The position numbers were made by a program, and so were the translations under genes. The notes under the pieces are model-generated. The model did not search any database, was not told the DNA's origin, and saw nothing but the letters and a program-made list of their open reading frames with translations. Positions 1-12,129 of a stretch of DNA of 64,000 nucleotides are shown here, in pieces; the stretch's first letter is position 1; every line of letters begins with the position of its first letter. The stretch comes from Begonia masoniana (lineage: Eukaryota; Streptophyta; Magnoliopsida; Cucurbitales; Begoniaceae): NCBI GenBank assembly GCA_022432975.1, contig CM039514.1:11718668-11782667 (forward strand), in the 5' to 3' direction.

Positions 1-3000
1 ATGATAGTGCCGATTCCCCCAATAGGTGGAAACCCCGTAATGAAGTCCATTGACACCGAATCCCATGGTTTCTCCGGTATGGGAAGTGGTTGAAGAGGCC
101 TCGCCTCTTTTCTCCTCTCGGTCTTGTCAACTTGGCACACGTGACAAGTCTTCACATAGAGCTCCACATCATCTTTCATTCTCGGCCAAGTATAGTTCCG
201 GCTCAAAAGTGCAATCATCCTTTCAACCCCCGGATGCCCCGCCCACTTTGTGTCATGCGCCTCCTTCATGATGCGCTGCCGTAATCCTCGCCAACTAGGA
301 ATAAATAATCGGTTCCCACGGCCTCTCAACAAGCCGTGCTCTAGCCAATACCTTCGGATGAGTCCTTGCTCAACTTGCTTGACCATCCGAATATACTCTT
401 GGTCCTCCTTTGCCCCCTCTTTGATCTCTTCCAAGAAATTAGAGTGCACTCCGTAATAGATGAAACAAGCTCCACGCATGCCTTTCTACTAAGTGCATCG
501 GCCACTTTATTCTCAGTGCCCGCCTTATGAACCCATGTAAAGTCAAACTCGGCTAGAAACTCTTGCCACCTTGCTTGCTTAGAAGATAGTTTCTTTTGAG
601 AACGAAAGTATGTGTTAGCCACATTATCGGTGACCACCACAAACTTTGCACCCAAAAGATAATGCCGCCATGTCAACAAGCAATGTATCACCGCAACCAT
701 TTCCTTCTCATGTGCCGAGTAGCGCTCCTCCGCTCCTTTAAGCTTTCGGCTTTCATAGGCAATAGGATGACCCTCTTGTGTAAGGACCCCTCCAATGGCT
801 CGATCCGAGGCATCCGTGAATACCTCAAAGGGTGCCTCAAAATTTGGCAATCTAAGAACCGGTTCGGAAGTCACCTTTTTCTTGAGCTTCTCAAATGCTT
901 CTTGGCATGCATCCGTCCATAACCAAGAGTGATTCTTCCTTAGCAAATCCGTGAGTGGACTTACTATTCTTGAGTACTCCTCAATAAACCTTTGGTAGTA
1001 ATTGGCTAGCCCCAAAAATGACCTAAGTTCGGCCACTTTGATTGGTGTCTCCCAAGTATTGATGGCTTCAATCTTCCTCCCATCCATGCGAATTGTCCCT
1101 TTCTTGATGTAGTGACCAAGAAAGTTTATCTCCTCCGATGCAAATTCACATTTCTCCTTCTTCACATACAAGGAATATTGCCTCAATTTTTCAAGTACCT
1201 CCCTTAAGTGCCGCACATGCTCATCTAGTGTCTTGCTATACACTACGATGTCATCCAAGTATACTACCACAAATCGGTCCAAATAATCATATAGCACTTC
1301 CGTCATCAAATTGCAAAATGTTGCTGGTGCATTGGTTAAGCCGAAAGGCATAACTAAAAATTCATATGAACCATACCTTGACACCATAGCGGTCTTGGCC
1401 TCATCGCCCTTGGCAACCCGAACTTGCCAATAACCCGATCTAAGATCAAGCTTCGTGAAGTAGGAAGCTTGTGCCAATCGGTCAAAAAGGTCGCTTGCAT
1501 TCGGTATAGGATACTTGTTTTTCACGGTCACTTTGTTAAGAGCACGATAGTCCACGCACATTCTCAATGTGCCATCCTTCTTCCTTTGAAAAAGAACCGG
1601 TGCTCCATATGGTGCTTTTGAAGGTTGGATGAAACCCGAATCAAGTAAGTCATCAAGTTGCTTCCTTAGCTTCGCTAACTCCAGCGGTGCCATTCTATAA
1701 GGTGCTTGTGCCGGTGGAACCGCACCCGGAACAAGCTCAATTTTGTGATCCACATTCCTCCTAGGTGGAAGCCTCCTAGGCAACTCGGTTGGCATCACAT
1801 CAATGTACTCTTCCAATACGTCAAGAACCGAATTTGGTACCTCTTTCATGTTGTCTTCCTTGACCTCCCTTAGTGTTGCTAGAAAGGTGGTCTCTCCCCT
1901 CTTTAGACCCGCCTTCACTTGTAGAGAAGATAACATAGAGCGGCCTCCTCCTCGAGTCTCACTCTTCACTAGGCAAGGACATGAGTCATCTTGAATTAAC
2001 ATGGCTCCAAGGTGTGGCATAACCGTGGCTTTGGCAAGCCTAAAGAACTCGAGCCCAAGTATAAGTTCAAAATCATCCAATGGTACCACCATGAGTGGAC
2101 AAGCCCCTTGCCACTCTCCAACTTTCATCAAAGGCTCGGTTGTGCCTTTGACCGGTTGAACTCCCGAATTAACGGCTTTTATCATGCTAGCACTCTTGCT
2201 AATTTCTAAGCCAAGCTCCTCGGCCTTCTTTCTTGAAAGAAAATTGTTTGTGGCACCCGTGTCTAGCATAGCACGGATCTTCTTGCCACGGATTGAGACC
2301 TCCACATACATTAGCCCCAATTTAGGAACTACTCCCTCCTTGCTTGACAAAGCATTGATAAGTTGGATCGGATTGACCCTCAGCTTGCTCTCCTCCTCGA
2401 AAGTGTTCTCCTTGACTTGAACCGATGAAACCAATCCTTTATTTGGACAATCTCTAGCATAATGGTTGCCATCACAAATAAAGCATCCGGAAGACTTCTT
2501 CTTTTGGGGTTGATCACTCCCCTTGGATTTGGATCCTCCACCAAATGCCTTGCCTTTGTCTTTGCCGCCATTGTGCTTATTGCCCTTCTTATCATCTTTA
2601 GCTTTCTTCTTCTCCGAAAAAGAAGTGGCTTTGTAATCAACATGACCCTCGGCTATTGAGATGGCCGAGAACACGTCACGAACCCCATGCCTCCTAAGCT
2701 CGGCTTGAGCCCAAGGTTGCAAGCTCGTCATGAAGTTAAATAGTTTGTCATCCTCGTGCATGTTGTCGATGTCGAGTAGTAAAGAACTAAAATCACGTAC
2801 ATAGTCTCGAATGGAACCCGTTTGCCTCAACTTTCTTAAGGCCTCCTTAGATGCCCAAGCAGAATTTTGTGGAAGAAACCGCTCCCTCAATTCCCTTTCC
2901 AACGCCTCGAAAGTATTGATGATCGGCCCCTTTGATTGGTGTTGTCTCCACCAAAGTTTAGCGTCTCCTCCCAAGTACATAGAAGCCACCATGACTTGGC

Positions 3001-3400
3001 TTTCCTCCTCAATGCTAGAAGCCACAAAATATTGCTTCATATCCCATAGGAAATTCTCCAATTCCTTGGCATCTCGATTACCATTGTAAGGTTTGGGTTC
3101 CGGTACCTTACATGGAAATGAAGGAGATAGCAACCCCCTTGATGATCCTCCAACCGCGCCTTTGCCAAGCCGAGCCAACTCCTTATCGATCCGATCGATT
3201 GTGTCCGCCACATGTTGCTCAATTGCTAGGTTATCCGCTCCGGTTGATGCTTGGAAATCTCCCATTTCCTTTCTTAAGCCGCGAAGATCAACTAGTAGTG
3301 GTTTGTCTTCTTGAGTCGCCATGGATACACCCGTGAAAGTCTCCAACCGGGTCAATCTATCAAAAATTGATGCCAATTGATTTTGAATGCTTTCCTCCAT
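1..3400 (-). pseudogene. Ty3/gypsy gag-pol polyprotein, frameshifted, 3' end outside window
   Basis: The reading frame opens at the ATG at 3400, 20 bases after the primer binding site, and stays open for 1019 codons to 341. Domains in order: gag (about residues 90-260), a CCHC zinc knuckle near 305-320 ([13 protein letters not shown]), aspartic protease ([11 protein letters not shown], about 380), reverse transcriptase with the catalytic YLDDIVVYS box, RNase H ([11 protein letters not shown]) and the ADALSRK motif that ends RNase H. The natural frame then breaks near 441-450, where one base appears to be missing: past that point the frame one step over continues into the integrase zinc-binding region (CHVCQ) and the first catalytic Asp region (SMDFITGFP) at bases 1-60. 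The protein encoded after the break is nonsense and ends at 341. Integrase would therefore not be made from this copy unless the break is an assembly error. Confidence 0.93.
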
Positions 3401-3418
3401 GGTTGTAGAACAAGCCTA

Positions 3419-3431
3419 CGCTCTGATACCA
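3419..3431 (-). other. Primer binding site, initiator tRNA-Met type
   Basis: On the minus strand these bases read TGGTATCAGAGCG, the usual plant retrotransposon primer binding site complementary to the 3' end of initiator tRNA-Met. It lies two bases inside the LTR end (TGTAACA) and just before the gag start codon. Confidence 0.93.
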
Positions 3432-3433
3432 AT

Positions 3434-4140
3434 TGTTACACCCCCAAAATTCGCGCCAAATTTGTTAATGGAATGCACGGTGCTAAGTCCTCGACTTAGC
3501 CAACCTTCTCTTCAATTTCGCCAGACACACGAAATAGTAAGTGAGCAATGAGACAAGATATTTACGGGAAAACACTCCCAACCCTCAATTATATTCCAAA
3601 TATAAAAGACTAGGAACAAAATCGCTCAATGAACACCACAATGCTCAAGACAACCTCACTTGTCTCGGCTTGGTGCCTAGAGGCATCTATTTATACACAA
3701 GTGGCTCGGCCACCATTCATGAATCAAAGCAAAGAATTATTAATTACAGAAGAATGCCTCTGGTTCATGTATATGCATCGCGCCCCTTCGCGTTGCACCT
3801 CTCGGCTGCCTGGTTCGTCCAGCGTGGGCCGAATCTCGATCTGGCGCTTCGGGCTCGCACCGCTTCGCGCCAAGCGTCGCTCCCCTTCGCACCAGGCGTT
3901 TCCGATCGCGTCTGCCAGGCGAGCGCCGTGTACCGGGAACCGTCGCGCCCCCTCGTTCGCACCCGATCGCCGCGCCTGTTCGCAGCTCCAGTTCGCAGCT
4001 CCTGTTCGTTGTTCGCGGGCCCAGCGCCATCTTATGGCGTTTGGCCTTGGCGCCCAGTACCTTGGCCCAATCCGTGGGCTGCCTTCCATAGTGGGCTCCC
4101 TCCAAATAAGTCCACCAATTAGCTAAGTGTTTTTCCAACA
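3434..4140 (-). repeat. 5' LTR of the Ty3/gypsy element (707 bp)
   Basis: On the minus strand the repeat begins TGTTGGAAAAACAC at 4140 and ends TGTAACA at 3434, directly before the primer binding site, giving the canonical TG..CA boundaries. It carries a TATA box. The part between about 3780 and 4080 is much more GC-rich than its surroundings. Confidence 0.85.
3687..3695 (-). promoter_or_regulatory. TATA box in the gypsy LTR
   Basis: The minus strand reads GTGTATAAATAGATGC here. TATAAATAG is a near-perfect plant TATA box, placed about 290 bp before the gag start codon. It likely marks the U3/R transition of the LTR promoter. Confidence 0.7.
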
Positions 4141-4218
4141 CTTAGCCCATTTTGGAGAAGCCCCGCCCCTCCACTTTCGAGCCTTGACCCGAGCCCCGAG
4201 CTTAGTGCAAATTGGGGC

Positions 4219-4220
<2 letters not shown>

Positions 4221-4307
<87 letters not shown>
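4221..4307. repeat. (GA)n microsatellite
   Basis: An almost uninterrupted GA dinucleotide run of about 87 bp, with one GGGA interruption near 4260. It lies about 80 bp beyond the gypsy LTR. The (SL)n open frame across it on minus is a by-product. Confidence 0.97.
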
Positions 4308-4310
<3 letters not shown>

Positions 4311-4849
4311 GTTTGGTAATTTTAAAAAGGCATCTGTCAATTTTAACTGAAAAATTGACGGCAGGGTTTGAATTGCAAACGTTTTATACGTTAGGGTCTG
4401 ATTGGGTACAAAACAAACGTTAGGTACCAAATGGTCACTGACCCCATACGTTGGAGTCTAAATGGTACTTTTCTCTAAATATTAATATAAAAGCAACGTA
4501 AGAAAGTAAGGTGGACTGAGATCATAAGAGTTAGTAATCCAAGATTATATTAATGGCGTCATTACTAATTAATCGAAGAATTATCTCAAATGTGCATGTA
4601 ACACTCGACCTAATTCCAATATCATTTTAATTACTCACTTAAAATAATATTATATATTAGAGTAATATTCATTTTAAACATCGAAGTATGTGGTATTTAA
4701 CAAAAAAAAAATACTATAAAGTAATTTATTAAATAATTTCAACTTCGAAGTATGAAAAACGTTTAAATTAATCCATGTCGGCCTTTTGTTCTCAGAGATC
4801 GAGGGATGATGATCCTCCGTTCTTGACAAAAAACATACCAAACGATATA

Positions 4850-5085
4850 ATATATTTTTAAAATTTTTACCACATGTTTAGCATATAGCGGGAAGATAAT
4901 CTAAGTTTCGTGATTTTTTAATATTTTTACGATTTTTTATAAATTTTGACATCTATTTTATAGAATATTGTTTAAACAATTATAATAAATCGTACAAGTG
5001 TTAAAAAATCACGAAATTTTTCAAATTATCTTCCCGTTATATGTCGAACATGTGGTAAAGATTTCAAAAAAATCTTATATCGTAT
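4850..5085. repeat. Internal fold-back unit 1
   Basis: The arm around 4860-4945 (with ACCACATGTTTAGCATAT and GGGAAGATAATCTAAG) is inverted at about 4985-5070 (ATTATCTTCCCGTTATATG, CATGTGGT). The two arms would fold into a stem of roughly 90 bp with a short AT-rich loop. Confidence 0.8.
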
Positions 5086-5499
5086 GTTATATTTTTTGTA
5101 GAGAACATGAGTCACCACCTCCCGGTGTAGAAGTCATCACCCCCCGATCTCACTTGAACAATTTAAAATTATCATTTTTTAATTATCCCAAAGTTCAAAA
5201 TTACCCTATTCAAGTATCCTAAACCCTTCCCTATGTCGCACATTAACCCCTCTTTCTTGACTCTGATGATAATGTCGACGATCTCTTAGATGGTGGATAT
5301 TGTTACAAATTGGTCATTGAGTGTCATAGCTTTTAGGGTTTGTGTTTAATTCTCTAAGCAGCACTTGATGTTTCCACCATTTTGCCTGAGGCTTCGTCAT
5401 GAATGGATCAATGGCGATTGGCGGCCATCACTTGTTTGCCTATTAAATTTAATTTCTTTAAATTAAATTTAAAAAAAATTCATAAAGGCTATCTCAAAG

Positions 5500-5785
5500 A
5501 ATATATTAAACAATATCATATTTTTTTGAAAAATTTATTACATGTTCAATATATCATGGAAAGATAATTTGGAAAGTTTCGTGATTTTTAACACTTATAC
5601 GATTTATTATAATTTTTTAAACAATATTCTATAAAATAGATATAAAAAAATTATAATAAATAGTATAAGTGTTGAAAAATTACAAAACCTTCCTGATTAT
5701 CTTCCCATGATATGCTGAATATGTGATCAAAATTTTAAAAAAATTTGATATTATTTGGTATATTTTTTGTACAGAACAGAAGTTA
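5500..5785. repeat. Internal fold-back unit 2, homologous to unit 1
   Basis: A second hairpin of the same family. One arm holds ATTACATGTTCAATATATC and GGAAAGATAATTTGG. The other holds ATTATCTTCCCATGATATG and ATATGTGATCAAAAT. It lies in the right half of the 4661-5966 element as the mirror-related copy of unit 1, so the whole element looks like an inverted duplication of a smaller fold-back. Confidence 0.75.
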
Positions 5786-5974
5786 CCACTCATCGATCTC
5801 ACTTGAACGTGCCAATCAAGATCGGCCCCTAGATCTCTGAGAAGGGGGTCGACAGGGGTTAGTTTAAATGTTTTTCATAATTTGAAGTTGAGATTGTTTT
5901 AAAAATTACTTTGGAGTACTTTTTGTTGAATACCTCGTGCTTCGAGGCTTAAAATGAATATTACCTTATATTAG

Positions 5975-7796
5975 TATTTAGGCGTAATTTATTAATTGGT
6001 ATTGGTAGTCAATTGTTTTAAATATTTGTAATTTCTCTAAAGTACTCTATCGATTAAATGAACATGTTAGATTGTATATCCAGGAATATTTTTGTAGAGA
6101 ATAAATTTGAGGTCACAACAATAGTTCATATAGTATGGTAGTTTAAATTCCTATCAAAATTTGAAGGGTGGAGAAAAGATGGGATCATGAAAGTTACCAA
6201 AATAAGCATTTTAGGCAAGTTCAATCAATACCTTATTAATTGTATTGTGTTTTTGAGTTCCATCAACAATGAAATTAGGTCAACATTTTGTCAATCAAAT
6301 ATGGAGTATATCAGGTGATTGGAGAGTACATATGAACAATTCAATAAAAGTAATCGTAAAAACCTGTCATGTGAAAGTAAGAATGATCGCGTCGTCAATA
6401 TCAAGATCATTGGTGAAAAACAGATGATCAAAGTTCTCTCTTTGGACTAATAAGACAGTACAACCCAATAAGAAATTTGTGCAAGTCTCAAAACTAAATA
6501 TGGATAATGTTATGTTTTTGCCTCATTGACAAAAAAGATCTGAGAATTGAATTGAGAACTTTCAATTCGACTCAGGTCCAGTTCTAAGTTTGATTTTCTA
6601 AAGATTAAACCAAATCATGCCGATTCAAAAAATTGTTACAATTTCAGGCTGAATCGATCCCGACTCTAGCAATAGTTTATATTTGGCAGCAAACACGTCC
6701 ACATTCGTTAAAATGACACAATTAATCTTAGTCCTTGGCTCAAAACACTATTGTCTATGGATGTTCAATAAACTCAAAAGCGAAGTTGTTTTTGATAGTA
6801 AGAGCAGAGGCAGATTCTAATTTGAATTGAAATAAATAAATAAAGAGAAGCAAATATAGGTGAAAAATTAGTTGATACTCTGACTTCTTGATCACTCATT
6901 TTCAAGGCAGAGAGGCCTAGTTTTGTTCAATGTCAATGGTGGAAAGGGCTTTAGATAGTCCTCTTTATGCAACTGTGTTTCTTCTCCAAGTTGAAAATTC
7001 ACAAAAAAAATCAAAGGTATTTAAGATTTACTTGCCCAGATTTTCTTTCAAACTGTCGAAATTCGAGTTGCTGAAGTTGAAAATTGGCGGAATATGATGA
7101 CAGGCTGGGGAATCTGCTCTTCCACCGCGCCTCCTACCCTATAAAAACATGGAACAAATACCCAGACATGAAAAAACTTCAATGGTTTCGTAGTTGATGG
7201 ATAAAACACTGCAGATACTCTGCAAATCGAGTTGCCAAGTTGAAATTGCCGGAAAATGAAACTCTGGTGAATCTGCTTCTCTGGCCTCCAATTTGATCTC
7301 AATAATTATGTTTTCACTCAAAAACCAAACTTTTCACGGGGTACACTAATAAAGATTCCGCCACATTTAAATCAACAGTAATTTCTTACCATCTAATGAG
7401 TAAGATACACTATAAATAATCAGAAACTAATAAAATCTCCTATCAAACCTTCTGTCTTCTTCAATTATACCCTTGTTTAAAGTTGCAAGTCACAAATGAC
7501 TTAACTGATGATGAACAGTGTTCTTCTTTCTTTTCTGTTGGGTGACGACCGCCCCAAATGCGTCGCTGCCATTCTGAAAAGAAAAATGTAGATCAGCAAA
7601 ATTATATCGACGAGTACGCAATCTTGTTCTCCATATCACTGGAGATAGAGATTGGAGTTTTCATGAACGTTTATGCTAAAAAATGGAAAATTAAAAAGCA
7701 AAATAAGATAACATATGGCATGAGTTTCTAAACTGCCAAATACATAGCAATTGAAATGAGGAACATTGAGCACTTACTCGACCAAGAAAAGAACAT
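5975..7796. other. Intergenic AT-rich DNA and 3' flank of the methyltransferase gene
   Basis: I find no convincing gene. About 7045-7130 and 7200-7290 are diverged copies of one roughly 90-bp unit (shared CGAGTTGC, AAGTTGAAA, GAATCTGCT), a tandem duplication 150 bp apart. The stretch before 7797 probably includes the 3' untranslated region of the minus-strand gene. Confidence 0.4.
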
Positions 7797-10700
7797 TCAG
7801 ATTGCACTTTTGTTTTCCACCCACTGTTTCTTTCTTACAATCAGTACTTTTTCTTCACTAGGATTTGATCTGGATTCGATTTCTGATAACCAGTCATCCC
7901 ATTTTAAGGCATTCAAAAGCTTTCTAATGAATTTTATGAGAGAAGGTTTGTCTCTTATGATGACAAATCCATGTGGCCTTAGTATCCGATCCATTTCAAT
8001 CAGTAGATCCACTATACTGCATTTACGCTTTTCAATTTCTGAAAATATTCCCCAGGCATGAAGAAGATCATAAGTACGAGGGTACGTGGAAAATGCTTCA
8101 CACCTAAAAGACACACCATATTAAGTTGAACGGTCAATTAATGAAGACATATATATACCTCATAAATTTCCATGAAGAAAAGTTGCATTCACTTCATTTC
8201 TTGCACTTTTTAAGACTACGAAACAATAATCATACATGATAGAGAAAATTTGAAAATACACTACTTTGACATATAAATTACTCCAGTAAAGTCACTTCAC
8301 CTTCTATATAACAACATATAATGGCCAGAAGAAGTAAACCATACAGAGAAAATAACTGGTGGCTAATTCTTTTTCAATTGCAACAATGTTATGTTAACGG
8401 CTTTTTTGAAAACTCCATCTACATCCAAACTATAAAAACAGTACAAACTTTTAACAACAACAATGAATCTGAAAACTAAGAAAATTATGTCAAAACATCA
8501 GATTCACATCCTCAAGTGAGTAGAAAAAAGTAGCAGGGTGAAGTTCTGTCTGACAAAATACATACCAATCGTGAATAGTTCCTAATAAGCCTCGGTCATA
8601 CACAATTTTCAATTTATCAGATGCATGTATAGGAGCCACATTCATCACCCAGACATCTTTGTCTGTAAGTGCAGCAGCAAATCCACCAAGGTTTGAGTTC
8701 ATATCCATGACATTTCTGATGGAGTTCTTATAGACCACAGTTCTCATTTGCTTCCAATACTCATCGACTCTAGCTTGCCATAACCTCTGCATGAATTGGA
8801 TTTTTTTTTTTTCAATCAAACAGGTATGATGTGATAAAGAGAAGTGTAAAAGAAACAGACTAAGATGGCATCATGCAGCATCATATCAATTTCAGATACT
8901 GACAGTGTCTTCTTGGAATTCCTCAGCACTGACACCAATCTCAACCAATCTAGGAGGTGCTGAAGTGAGCCTCTGGGGCCAAGGATGTAGTCCGCTCCCG
9001 CCCTTCCTATGCATCTCTGTTTAGCCAGGAAAAAGAATGAAGGAATCAAAAATCGATAAATGTACCATAACAAAGAAAAGTACATTCAATAGTGACTATG
9101 ACAGCAAAGAGAAAACATCGGTTGTGGAGTATGTAAGAGTTTATTCCAAGAACATGCTCCAACAACCTTACTTAGGTTCTTGCATCCTGGTTCATCTTTC
9201 CAATGAACAAGTTCAATATTTCCAAACAAAATAGGAAACACGTATATAAATACAATTAGACTGATTTACACAAAACTTTCAAATAGCACAATAGAATCCA
9301 ACATAAAGGTGGGAACCAAGTAGTGAATGTGAAAATACATGATCGGAGTTTAAAAAAAAAAAAAAGATAAAAAAAGACAAAACAAAACAGCAAATACAAT
9401 GGAGATAGGTAAACAATAAAGCATAAAAAACTTCCTAGCTGAAATATATGATAAATAATTGCTACATACGTTCAGAATATGGTGAAATGCATGGTTTCAT
9501 GGACTGATTCCAGGATACATCTGAGTCTTCATTAGAATTACATAACAACGGAACTGTATGAGGATCTCTCTTTAAATAACATGTATTAGTATGTGGTTTT
9601 GCCCATATAGCAGTTTGATTTATCTTAGAGACAACTTTCCAACACATTCTTTGCAATAAATCATGCATAGCATGCCATATCCTCTGGTTTTTGGGATCAT
9701 GTGCATACGCTTCAGGAGAAGAGTAAACAAAATAACCTCCTGGTCTAAGTAATCTGTCAAGTTCCACTAAGAGGATTCCATTTCTTTGAAGCCAGTCGAT
9801 TCGGCAACGAGAACAATGAGCCATTTCAAATGATCTGCTTGGATATGGAAGTCTTTTGTACCCAAGACACCGAGAGTCGATGGAATCCCTCGCTCTAATG
9901 CAAATTGTATCTGATTCTCATGCACATCATTAGGTGCAAGTGACATTGCAATAATATTGTGAGAAAGAAGATAGGCTCCAAAACTTGCTACTCCACAACC
10001 AACATCTAAAACATTCCGAATATTTCCACCATTGTGAAGTTTATCATCAGGAAACTTTAGCATCTACAAAAATTCATAGAGATTATAATTCGCAATCTAA
10101 CATGTGAACAACTAGATTACAGATATCATCATCTATGCTTCTTTCCTAAGAGAAAATAACCAATTTCATTAAAATCATAGCATGCTGAAAATAAGGCAAC
10201 ATTGAATTTGGTTCTGCTCTTTTTCATCAAGGGCTTTATTTTCTTGAAAGAAAATAAAAAAGAGAAAATAAAAAAGAACTAAGATCTAAAACAAAATCAC
10301 ATACCTTTGAAAGAGCAATAATGTACTTGTCAGCTCCTTTGTGGAAATGAGTTCCACCACCAGGAAAATTAATCTTATTCCCATTGACGACCATCCAATT
10401 TTGGTCTGATTTCTCTTGTGCAAGATGTGTATGTGGTATGTTTGCTTTCCACACTTCATCTCTACTTTTTGGCCATCTTATTGGGATCTAAAACTCATAT
10501 TGTAATATCGTTAAATATTATAGGCAGAGTTCAAACAACTTACAACTGACCAAATTAAAGCTAACCAACCTCGTAACCTATGGGTGGAGGAATCAGACAA
10601 TTAAAACGGCGTTCCGGAGGTGGACAATGCCTCTCATAATGCTCCATCAAATCCAAATTGAGCTTCAATCTCAATTGATGGTGAAGATTTCTATCTAAGC

Positions 10701-11217
10701 ATGGTATCAGCTCTGAATATTGCATATCACAAATCTGTAAAGTTAAAACCATTAATTTCCCCCAAAATAAACTTGACAGTCACTAGATATTCGAAATTAG
10801 AAAATAAAACCATCCAAAATTCTCTCCTACATCGGGTCGAATACTAAGGTGTTTAACGCCAACTCAAAAGCCGCATGCTTTACAAACATGAATTGCAAAT
10901 AATTTAAGTATTATTTATTTAAATGCTTAATCAAGGAATCAAAAGTAGAAAAAAGAGCGACATACAGGAATACTTTTAAGAGCCACAGGACTGCTAAATT
11001 CATCTTCCGGCAACACATCCAAATCATGACTACGAACTACTCCGCCCAAAACAGGATCAACTCCATCTAACCCCGCATACTCATCGTCCGCTCTTCTCAA
11101 ACCGGGAGCGAAACTCGATCCCCAGTACAAACAAATCAAACAAAGGAGAAAAATAACTCCCAATAAAAAACACTTGACCAACATAGCTATGGAACTAAAC
11201 TCGAACCTCTGCTTCAT
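7797..11217 (-). CDS. PMT9-like: PMT9-like putative SAM-dependent methyltransferase, one-base frame break
   Basis: Seven exons with consensus splice sites on minus: 11217-10966, 10734-10570, 10487-10305, 10063-9470, 9016-8904, 8786-8566, 8103-7797. They total 1835 bp, one short of 612 codons. The protein matches plant PMT proteins (Methyltransf_29/DUF248, Golgi type II membrane proteins linked to wall polysaccharide methylation). There is a short cytosolic N-terminus, one membrane segment at about residues 11-30, a short stem, then the SAM-binding motif VLDVGCGVASFGAYL, the LLRPGGYF motif, a second domain with NIMDMN-like NVMDMNSNLGGFAAAL, and the C-terminal CEAFSTYPRTYDLLHAW. Overall it is closest to Arabidopsis PMT9 as I recall it. 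In exon 4, at the T-run 9854-9857, the frame shifts after GVLGTK: the expected RLPYPSRSFE continues one frame over with nothing else disturbed. Either the allele is broken or the assembly lost one A. All other exons and splice sites look functional. Confidence 0.92.
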
Positions 11218-11400
11218 TTTCAGGCCTCAATCCCGCCACCTACAGTACTAATCAGTAGCAGATCGCAAAGACATCTTCGTTGAAGAAAAGGCAGAATCTA
11301 AGATATTTTCGCGCGGGGAGCCAGAGGGAGCAAGTGAGTGATAGAGAGATGTTTCCTTCGAATGCGGCACAGTCTATTGTTTGACCAATGACCATTAGCC
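11218..11400 (-). promoter_or_regulatory. Probable 5' untranslated region and proximal promoter of the PMT9-like gene
   Basis: The 180 bp before the start codon at 11217 are purine-rich on the coding strand and lack other features. I did not see a convincing TATA box, so this is placed by position only. Beyond 11400 the sequence becomes low-complexity GGTT/AACC-rich DNA. Confidence 0.35.
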
Positions 11401-12120
11401 AACAGTGGGACCCGTCAAACTTTGGTTCGCTTCGCTTAGTTCCGATTTGATTTTGTGTTTCTTTTTTTATTTGGTTCGGTTTTAGTTGGTTTAAACTTGG
11501 TTTTTGTTAGTCGGTTTGGCCTCTGCTCGATCGTGTTTTGATCGATTTGGTCAATTTTTCACTTGACTTTCTTCTTTTTTGTAATTTTTCAAATTAAGAA
11601 AAAATATATTACGGAATTGATTTGGTTCCGATTGATTTTAGAAAGTTAGACTCGAACCGAGAACTTCCATGAGGTTTTTTTATTTCCGAGAACCGAACCT
11701 AAATACTCGGTTCAACCCTAATTAGTGGACCCCCTACTTAAATAATTTGACATGAGTTAGGTTTTAGTTTCTTAAATAGATTTTTATAATTTTAATTTTG
11801 TTTTTTTTAATAATTCTCTAATCAATTTCCATCAATAATTTTAATAAATACATGATTTTATTTTTATTTAGGTTAATATGTACATAGTAACAAAAATATC
11901 TTTTTTTTTTACTAAAGAAATAATTAATCGACTTTGACATTCATTATCGATTGATCGATCCCTTATAAATAGTCGATGAGGTAGAAAAACAATTAGCAAA
12001 TATGATACTTTCATATGTAGACATGTCACTGTAAATAAAAATAAAGACGCATGATATTTGTTGTTACATTTCTTTCTATATCTATAGGTAAAGAATGAAT
12101 AATTTTGTTTTCTTTAATAA
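11400..12120. other. Intergenic DNA with GGTTCGGTT-like low-complexity stretch
   Basis: 11425-11735 is rich in TTGGTTCGGTTT and AACCGAACC words facing each other at the two ends. This resembles the interiors of the small hAT elements at 45.4 and 50.1 kb, but I could not find matching ends or a target duplication. From 11740 on it is AT-rich with no gene. Confidence 0.35.
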
Positions 12121-12129
12121 ATTATTAGG

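Larger units (their letters stand above)
1..4140 (-). mobile_element. Ty3/gypsy LTR retrotransposon, 5' part
   Basis: Read on the minus strand the order is LTR (4140 to 3434), primer binding site, a short leader, then gag, protease, reverse transcriptase, RNase H and integrase, which runs out of the window at base 1. This order (integrase after RNase H) is that of Ty3/gypsy, not copia. The 3' LTR lies outside, so the target duplication cannot be checked. The long gag-pol frame with a single break suggests a fairly recent insertion. I do not assign a lineage. Confidence 0.95.
4661..5966. mobile_element. Fold-back DNA transposon (1306 bp) with 8-bp target duplication
   Basis: The left end starts AGTAATATTCATTTTAA and the right end, reverse-complemented, starts AGGTAATATTCATTTTAA. 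The inverted repeats continue, imperfectly, for about 150 bp on each side and include matching ATTTAAACTAA-like and CTCAGAGATC segments. TATATTAG occurs directly outside both ends (4653-4660 and 5967-5974), as expected of a target site duplication. The interior holds no coding region. Instead it contains two internal fold-back units, described separately. An 8-bp duplication suits hAT; a 9-bp reading with one mismatch would suit a Mutator-like element. Confidence 0.75.

Noticed and set aside
3541..4126. Long plus-strand frames of 165-193 codons
   Set aside because: They lie within the gypsy LTR on the opposite strand to the element; GC-rich sequence lacks stops by chance.
4119..4430. 103-codon minus frame with long (SL)n tract
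   Set aside because: It is only the translation of the GA microsatellite.
6100..6560. Possible decayed copia gag (frame pieces such as LESTYEQFNKSNRK)
   Set aside because: The resemblance is too weak and there is no zinc knuckle, LTR or primer site nearby to support it.
11425..11735. Third small hAT element
   Set aside because: Interior words are similar, but no matching TAGGG-type ends or 8-bp duplication could be found.
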